Translations under genes and position numbers: made by a program
Notes under the pieces: model-generated
Databases searched by the model: none
What the model saw: only the letters and a program-made list of their open reading frames with translations
What the model was told of the DNA's origin: nothing
Shown here: in pieces, positions 14,311 to 16,768 of the stretch
How the letters are laid out: the number at the start of each line of letters is the position of its first letter
Numbering within the stretch: the first letter of the stretch is position 1
Assembly: GCA_026986085.1 (NCBI GenBank)
Contig: JALSPE010000030.1
Location: forward strand, 1-16,768
Length of the DNA: 16,768 nt
From: Campylobacteraceae bacterium
GTDB lineage: Bacteria > Campylobacterota > Campylobacteria > Campylobacterales > Sulfurovaceae
Direction: 5' to 3'

Positions 14311-14331
14311 AGAAGAGCCTATAGCTCTTCT
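14311..14331 (-). other. hairpin at the peroxiredoxin-regulator junction
   Basis: AGAAGAGC (14311-14318) and GCTCTTCT (14324-14331) form a perfect 8-bp stem with a five-base loop. The loop holds the peroxiredoxin TAG stop, and the regulator ATG is 11 bases past the stem. There is no T-run, so it may be a partial attenuator, processing or mRNA-stability element that sets unequal levels of the two proteins. Confidence 0.45.
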
Positions 14332-14915
14332 GCATGTTTTGCAAGGTAATTAGCCACACCATCACTATCTGGCTTCATACCCTCTTCGCCTTTAACCCAA
14401 CCAGCTGGGCAAACCTCTCCATGCTCATTTGTGAAAATCATAGCATCTACCATTCTTAACATCTCATCTACATTTCTACCAAGAGGAAGGTCATTAATTA
14501 CTGCGTGTCTTATTGTTCCATCTTTATCAATTAAAAATGAACCTCTAAGAGCTACTGAATCATCTAATAATACATCATAATCTCTAGCAATTTGCTTTGT
14601 TAAATCTGCAACAAGTGGAAAGTTGATTCTACCAATTCCACCCTTTTCTACTGGAGTCTCTCTCCAAGCAAAGTGACTAAATTGTGAATCAACTGAGCAA
14701 CCAATTACGCTAATACCTCTATCTGTAAACTCTTTTGTTCTGTGTGAAAATGCAATAATCTCACTTGGGCAAACAAAAGTAAAATCTAATGGATAGAAGA
14801 AAAGAACTGCTCCTTTTTCTCCAATATTTTTATATAGATTAAAATCTTCTACTATTTGTCCATCTGCCAAAACAGCCGTTGCTGTAAAATCTGGTGCTTT
14901 TTTTGTAACTAACAT
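14319..14915 (-). CDS. 2-Cys peroxiredoxin (AhpC/Tsa, Prx1 type)
   Basis: A 198-residue thiol peroxidase that reduces H2O2 and organic or nitrogen peroxides, recharged by thioredoxin or another thiol reductant. The peroxidatic cysteine is C49 in FTFVCPSE and the resolving cysteine C169 in EVCPAGW. The GGIG motif in the middle and the C-terminal Tyr helix (NYLAKH, where eukaryotic sensitive forms have YF) suggest partial sensitivity to over-oxidation. The strong AGGAG ribosome site eight bases upstream of ATG fits high expression. It belongs to the tsaA/AhpC type common in Campylobacterota, and no ahpF is nearby. It leads an operon with the PerR-like gene and is likely regulated by it; that is inference. 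Confidence 0.96.
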   Translation of the reverse strand: MLVTKKAPDFTATAVLADGQIVEDFNLYKNIGEKGAVLFFYPLDFTFVCPSEIIAFSHRTKEFTDRGISVIGCSVDSQFSHFAWRETPVEKGGIGRINFPLVADLTKQIARDYDVLLDDSVALRGSFLIDKDGTIRHAVINDLPLGRNVDEMLRMVDAMIFTNEHGEVCPAGWVKGEEGMKPDSDGVANYLAKHAEEL

Positions 14916-15222
14916 ATTATATCTCCTAATTAATAATTTTTATTTGTAATAATATTTTATCATTTAAACCTTAAAGTAACTTTAGCATAATATCTAAATA
15001 TATGTAATATAGATGCCATTTTACCAATTATATATAAATTTATAATTATCTTTAGATATTATACTATTCTTACGATAATTGGCTTTATGCCATAAATAAT
15101 AGCATTAAAAGCTATCCATTTTTTATACATTACATCTTAATTGTAAACAGCTTGTAAAGATATTGTTTATTCATAATAGTTTTTTATTCCCTATAATTGT
15201 AAAAACTTATAAGGAGTAGTGT
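14916..15222. promoter_or_regulatory. divergent intergenic region with promoters for the peroxiredoxin and cytochrome genes
   Basis: 307 bases, strongly AT-rich, with no gene seen. Leftward, TAAAAT with an extended TGn (minus strand, 14954-14959) is a plausible -10 for the peroxiredoxin. Rightward, TATAAT at 15192-15197 precedes the cytochrome gene, whose AAGGAG site is at 15211-15216. TTTATG-C-CATAAA (15084-15096) is a perfect palindrome that could be an operator. TTATAATTAT near 15050 resembles half of a PerR box, but I cannot claim a full site. Confidence 0.4.
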
Positions 15223-15624
15223 ATGAAATATTTAGCAGTGTTACTAACAGTTTCAATAGCACTTTTTGCATATCCTATTGATAGCTATTTAGTGCAGTTA
15301 AAAAAAGAGGCTATTGCAAAGGATGCAAACTTTAAAGGGTTTGATGCAAATAGAGGTAAAGAGATTTTTACATCAAAGCATATTGGTAAAAGAGGTAAAA
15401 AGATATCGTGCGCAAGTTGCCACACAAACAATCTTTTAAACTATGGAGAGAATATCTTTACAGGAAAAAAGATTAAGCCTCTTTCACCAAAAGCAAATCC
15501 AAAGAGACTTACAGATATTAAAAAGGTTAAAAAGTGGCTTAGAAGAAACTTTAAAGATGTATATAAAAGAGAAGGCACGCCACAAGAGAAGGGTGATGTT
15601 TTATTATACATTTTAAATAACTAA
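15223..15624 (+). CDS. DUF1924 / SHP-like monohaem cytochrome c
   Basis: A 133-residue protein with a signal peptide (about 1-16, LAVLLTVSIALFAYP) and a single haem c site CASCH (C63, C66, H67), so it is exported and matured in the periplasm. The segments NRGKEIFTSKH, TGKKIKPLSPKANPKRLTD, KKWLRRNFKDVYKREGTP and EKGDVLLYIL follow the DUF1924 family, whose studied member is the oxygen-binding sphaeroides haem protein SHP. In SHP an Asn is the labile sixth haem ligand; N109 in RRNF is the likely counterpart. Family members I recall carry Cys on either side of this loop (RNC...REC); here they are Phe and Gly. The physiological role is unproven. The gene has its own -10 box and AAGGAG six bases before ATG. 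Confidence 0.85.
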   Translation: MKYLAVLLTVSIALFAYPIDSYLVQLKKEAIAKDANFKGFDANRGKEIFTSKHIGKRGKKISCASCHTNNLLNYGENIFTGKKIKPLSPKANPKRLTDIKKVKKWLRRNFKDVYKREGTPQEKGDVLLYILNN

Positions 15625-15650
15625 AAAGAGATTTTGTGAGTTATATTTTT
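15617..15650 (+). terminator. weak candidate terminator after the cytochrome gene
   Basis: ATAACT (15617-15622) can pair with AGTTAT (15639-15644), followed by ATTTTTT. The stem has six A/T-rich pairs, includes the stop codon and has a long loop, so the call is weak. Confidence 0.3.
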
Positions 15651-15797
15651 TAAGTTATTAGTTATTGTTTTAATAAATTTCATTTTGTATAATAATGATT
15701 TATAATATTTTCTAACTAATATCATTGATATGTTTTAACTATATAAACTTTTTTTAATAAAAAAGTTTAATTTAACACACAATTAACAATCTTAAAC

Positions 15798-15803
15798 TAT
15801 AAT
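15798..15803 (+). promoter_or_regulatory. -10 box of the DUF397-like gene
   Basis: TATAAT lies 20 bases before the ATG at 15824, with AAGGAG at 15812-15817. The box-to-start layout (CTATAATT...AAGGAGTAGTnTATG) closely repeats that of the cytochrome gene at 15191-15225. Confidence 0.5.
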
Positions 15804-15823
15804 TTTCAAAAAAGGAGTAGTTT

Positions 15824-16018
15824 ATGGCATATGATTTCAAAAAAGCAACATATTGTGGTGAGTGTGATTGTGGTTGTGTAGAGATCAAGCAAACAGATGA
15901 TAGAGTCTATGTTAGAAGCACATTTAAAAAGGATGTAGTTGTTGAGTTTACTTTTGATGAGTGGGAAGTTTTTATAAAGGGTGTAAAGAGTGGAGAGTTT
16001 GATATAAAGCAAGATTAG
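15824..16018 (+). CDS. small Cys-rich DUF397-like protein
   Basis: A 64-residue acidic protein. FKKATY, then CGECDCGCVEI, DDRVYVRST, and EFTFDEWEVFIKGVKSGEFD follow, block by block, the DUF397 pattern known from Actinobacteria (W-K-S-S-Y-S-G..C-V-E-V, VAVRDS, FTPxEWxAFxxGVxxGEFD). What differs is the cluster of four Cys in eight residues (C11, C14, C16, C18) where DUF397 has SGNNGNC; this could bind a metal or form disulfides. There is no signal peptide, so it is cytosolic. In actinomycetes DUF397 proteins often partner helix-turn-helix regulators; none is next to it here. It is followed after two bases by another small Cys-rich gene, probably in one transcript. Start and promoter are clear. 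The homology is by eye. Confidence 0.8.
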   Translation: MAYDFKKATYCGECDCGCVEIKQTDDRVYVRSTFKKDVVVEFTFDEWEVFIKGVKSGEFDIKQD

Positions 16019-16020
16019 AT

Positions 16021-16212
16021 ATGTCAAAGAGTGTTAAGTGTGCACATTGCAAAAGTATAAAAAAGAAAAAAAGTATGATAAAAGATAACAATTTATATTT
16101 TTGTTGCGCTGGTTGCAAAAGTGTTTATATACTTTTGCAACATAGCAACAAAAAACGAAGAGATACTCTTTTGAAAAAATTAAAGTTTTTCTATTCAAAA
16201 AATAGATTTTAA
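16021..16212 (+). CDS. small protein resembling the N-terminal Cys domain of P-type metal ATPases
   Basis: A 63-residue basic protein. KCAHCKS at the start (C7, C10) and LYFCCAGCKSVYILLQ (C28, C29, C32) form the C-x2-C...FCCxGCxxVYxLL pattern of the putative metal-binding domain that precedes the transporter in CcoI/FixI-type copper ATPases. Here it ends after a Lys/Arg-rich helix (NKKRRDTLLKKLKFF) and a stop; no HMA or ATPase sequence follows. It could be a stand-alone metal-binding protein or the surviving front end of a decayed ATPase gene. It starts two bases after the DUF397-like stop with a poor ribosome site, suggesting translational coupling. Confidence 0.65.
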   Translation: MSKSVKCAHCKSIKKKKSMIKDNNLYFCCAGCKSVYILLQHSNKKRRDTLLKKLKFFYSKNRF

Positions 16213-16467
16213 GCTACAATTTTGTTATTAAATTTATAAAATCAATAAAGATATTCAGATTAATAATAGGAATACTTTATTACTCCTAATTCAAGAAAAA
16301 ATTATCAAAATATCTATACATTTAAAAAGAATATAAGCTTCCGTATAAACTATTTTAATATCGATAAAAAGAGATATGATAGTTTTTGTAGATTAATTTT
16401 TGAATATAAATAAATTTTGTAAAGAGATTGTAAAGATTTTTTATCTAAATAACTTACCAATATAGGC
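16213..16467. other. gene-free AT-rich stretch before the structured RNA
   Basis: I see no coding frame or RNA gene in it. The only structure noted is an imperfect hairpin at 16265-16291 (AATAGGA with TCCTAATT, with a bulge and a mismatch), which has no T-run and is weak as a terminator. Confidence 0.4.
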
Positions 16468-16473
16468 TACAAT
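16468..16473 (+). promoter_or_regulatory. -10 box for the structured RNA
   Basis: TACAAT ends two bases before the terminal inverted repeat, so a transcript would begin about 16479-16481, inside the first repeat. The -35 region is poor. Confidence 0.35.
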
Positions 16474-16474
16474 T

Positions 16475-16747
16475 TATAACCTGAGTTCGATGGAGTATCT
16501 TAGCCACAGAAGCCAAAGAATGCATAAGATTTTTTAAATCAAATTCGTAGGATTACCCGTAGGTAATTCAAGAATTTTATTTAAGAAAGATTGTGTATTA
16601 TTTGACTTCCCTTTGGGCTTTACAAGGTTCCCCTTATGCGTCATTAAATTTTTTTGAATTAACTAGTTAGTCCTACAAAAATTTAATTTAACCTAAGAGA
16701 AACCTTGTAAAGCTGTGTCTATGATACTCCGTCGAACTCAGGTTATA
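16475..16747 (+). ncRNA. retron-like msr-msd non-coding RNA (candidate)
   Basis: This 273-base region has no ORF but has nested structure. (a) 16475-16499 pairs with 16723-16747 over 25 bp, with a single G-U wobble (16491/16731); these would be a1 and a2. (b) TTAGC (16500-16504) follows a1 directly, as at the branching guanosine of known retrons; G16503 is the candidate. (c) 16530-16546 pairs with 16572-16588 (one mismatch), capped by 16550-16557 / 16562-16569 with loop CGTA: an msr-like hairpin. (d) GCTTTACAAGGTT (16617-16629) pairs perfectly with 16701-16713, and TTAAATTTTT (16644-16653) with 16677-16686, in the same register: a long msd-like hairpin. (e) AAAGGA at 16757-16762 predicts a gene start at about 16768-16771. 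The order a1-branch G-msr-msd-a2-ORF is that of a retron. The reverse transcriptase itself lies outside, so this is inference. Confidence 0.65.
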
Positions 16748-16756
16748 TAATCAACT

Positions 16757-16762
16757 AAAGGA
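16757..16762 (+). promoter_or_regulatory. ribosome binding site of a gene starting at or beyond the window edge
   Basis: AAAGGA is six bases from the window end, so a start codon is expected at 16768-16771. It follows a2 of the retron-like RNA by nine bases, the place where retron reverse transcriptase genes begin. Confidence 0.55.
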
Positions 16763-16768
16763 TTAAAG

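Noticed and set aside
14916..15222. A complete PerR box
   Set aside because: Only a half-like TTATAAT match was seen in very AT-rich DNA; too likely by chance to call.
16475..16747. Structured RNA as tmRNA, 6S RNA, RNase P RNA or SRP RNA
   Set aside because: I see none of the conserved cores: no tRNA-like ends or tag ORF for tmRNA, no GAGGAAAGTCC-type block for RNase P, and no 6S open-bubble layout. The 25-bp closing stem with TTAGC and a downstream gene start fits a retron better.
16475..16747. MITE or insertion sequence with terminal inverted repeats
   Set aside because: No target-site duplication is visible at the flanks, the repeat arms differ by a G-U-compatible change, and the interior folds into two further hairpins; this fits RNA rather than a transposon. 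Not fully excluded without finding copies elsewhere.
1..16768. CRISPR arrays and tRNA or rRNA genes
   Set aside because: No regularly spaced direct repeats, no tRNA cloverleaf or T-loop context, and no rRNA segments were found on either strand.

Overview
The window is low-GC DNA, very probably from a Campylobacterota (epsilonproteobacterial) chromosome of the Sulfurimonas/Sulfurovum/Arcobacter kind. This is inferred from family resemblance and gene order: a UbiD-type decarboxylase as used for menaquinone, a short RecO, a signal-peptide M16 protease followed by dapA, a FabL-like reductase and pgsA, and a PerR-like regulator beside a peroxiredoxin. No database search was possible. Nearly all of it is dense housekeeping sequence; the last 600 bases are different.

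Layout. 1-1288 (+): the 3' end of a UbiD-family decarboxylase gene, then a Nudix hydrolase with a eukaryote-like NUDT6-type N-terminal domain. 1364-3539 (-): an operon of an inositol-monophosphatase-family gene, accD and a thiE-like gene. 3602-4216 (+): recO, divergent from that operon. 4250-10270 (+): a tightly packed, mostly overlapping operon cysS-pyrD-M16 protease-dapA-fabL-like-pgsA, covering translation, pyrimidine, lysine/peptidoglycan, fatty-acid and phospholipid synthesis. 10518-11708 (+): an exported protein of unknown function behind its own promoter and closed by a strong terminator. 11781-12455 (-): queC, divergent from ybeY and a CaCA-type antiporter gene (12506-13881, +). 13887-14915 (-): peroxiredoxin followed by a Fur/PerR-type regulator. 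15223-16212 (+): three small genes, namely a DUF1924/SHP-like cytochrome c, a Cys-rich DUF397-like protein and a 63-residue Cys-rich metal-binding domain. 16475-16747: a gene-free, highly structured RNA locus.

Two points stand out. First, 16475-16747 has the architecture of a retron msr-msd RNA: 25-bp terminal inverted repeats (one G-U wobble), TTAGC directly after the first repeat, an msr-like hairpin, a long msd-like hairpin, and a Shine-Dalgarno sequence ending 6 bases before the window edge, so a gene (predicted reverse transcriptase) should start just outside. Second, recO and the thiE-like gene both lack any usable ATG/GTG/TTG at the conserved N-terminus. Each has an in-frame ATA exactly where the family starts, 6-7 bases after a Shine-Dalgarno sequence. 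Either AUA initiation occurs here or both starts are mutated or misread.
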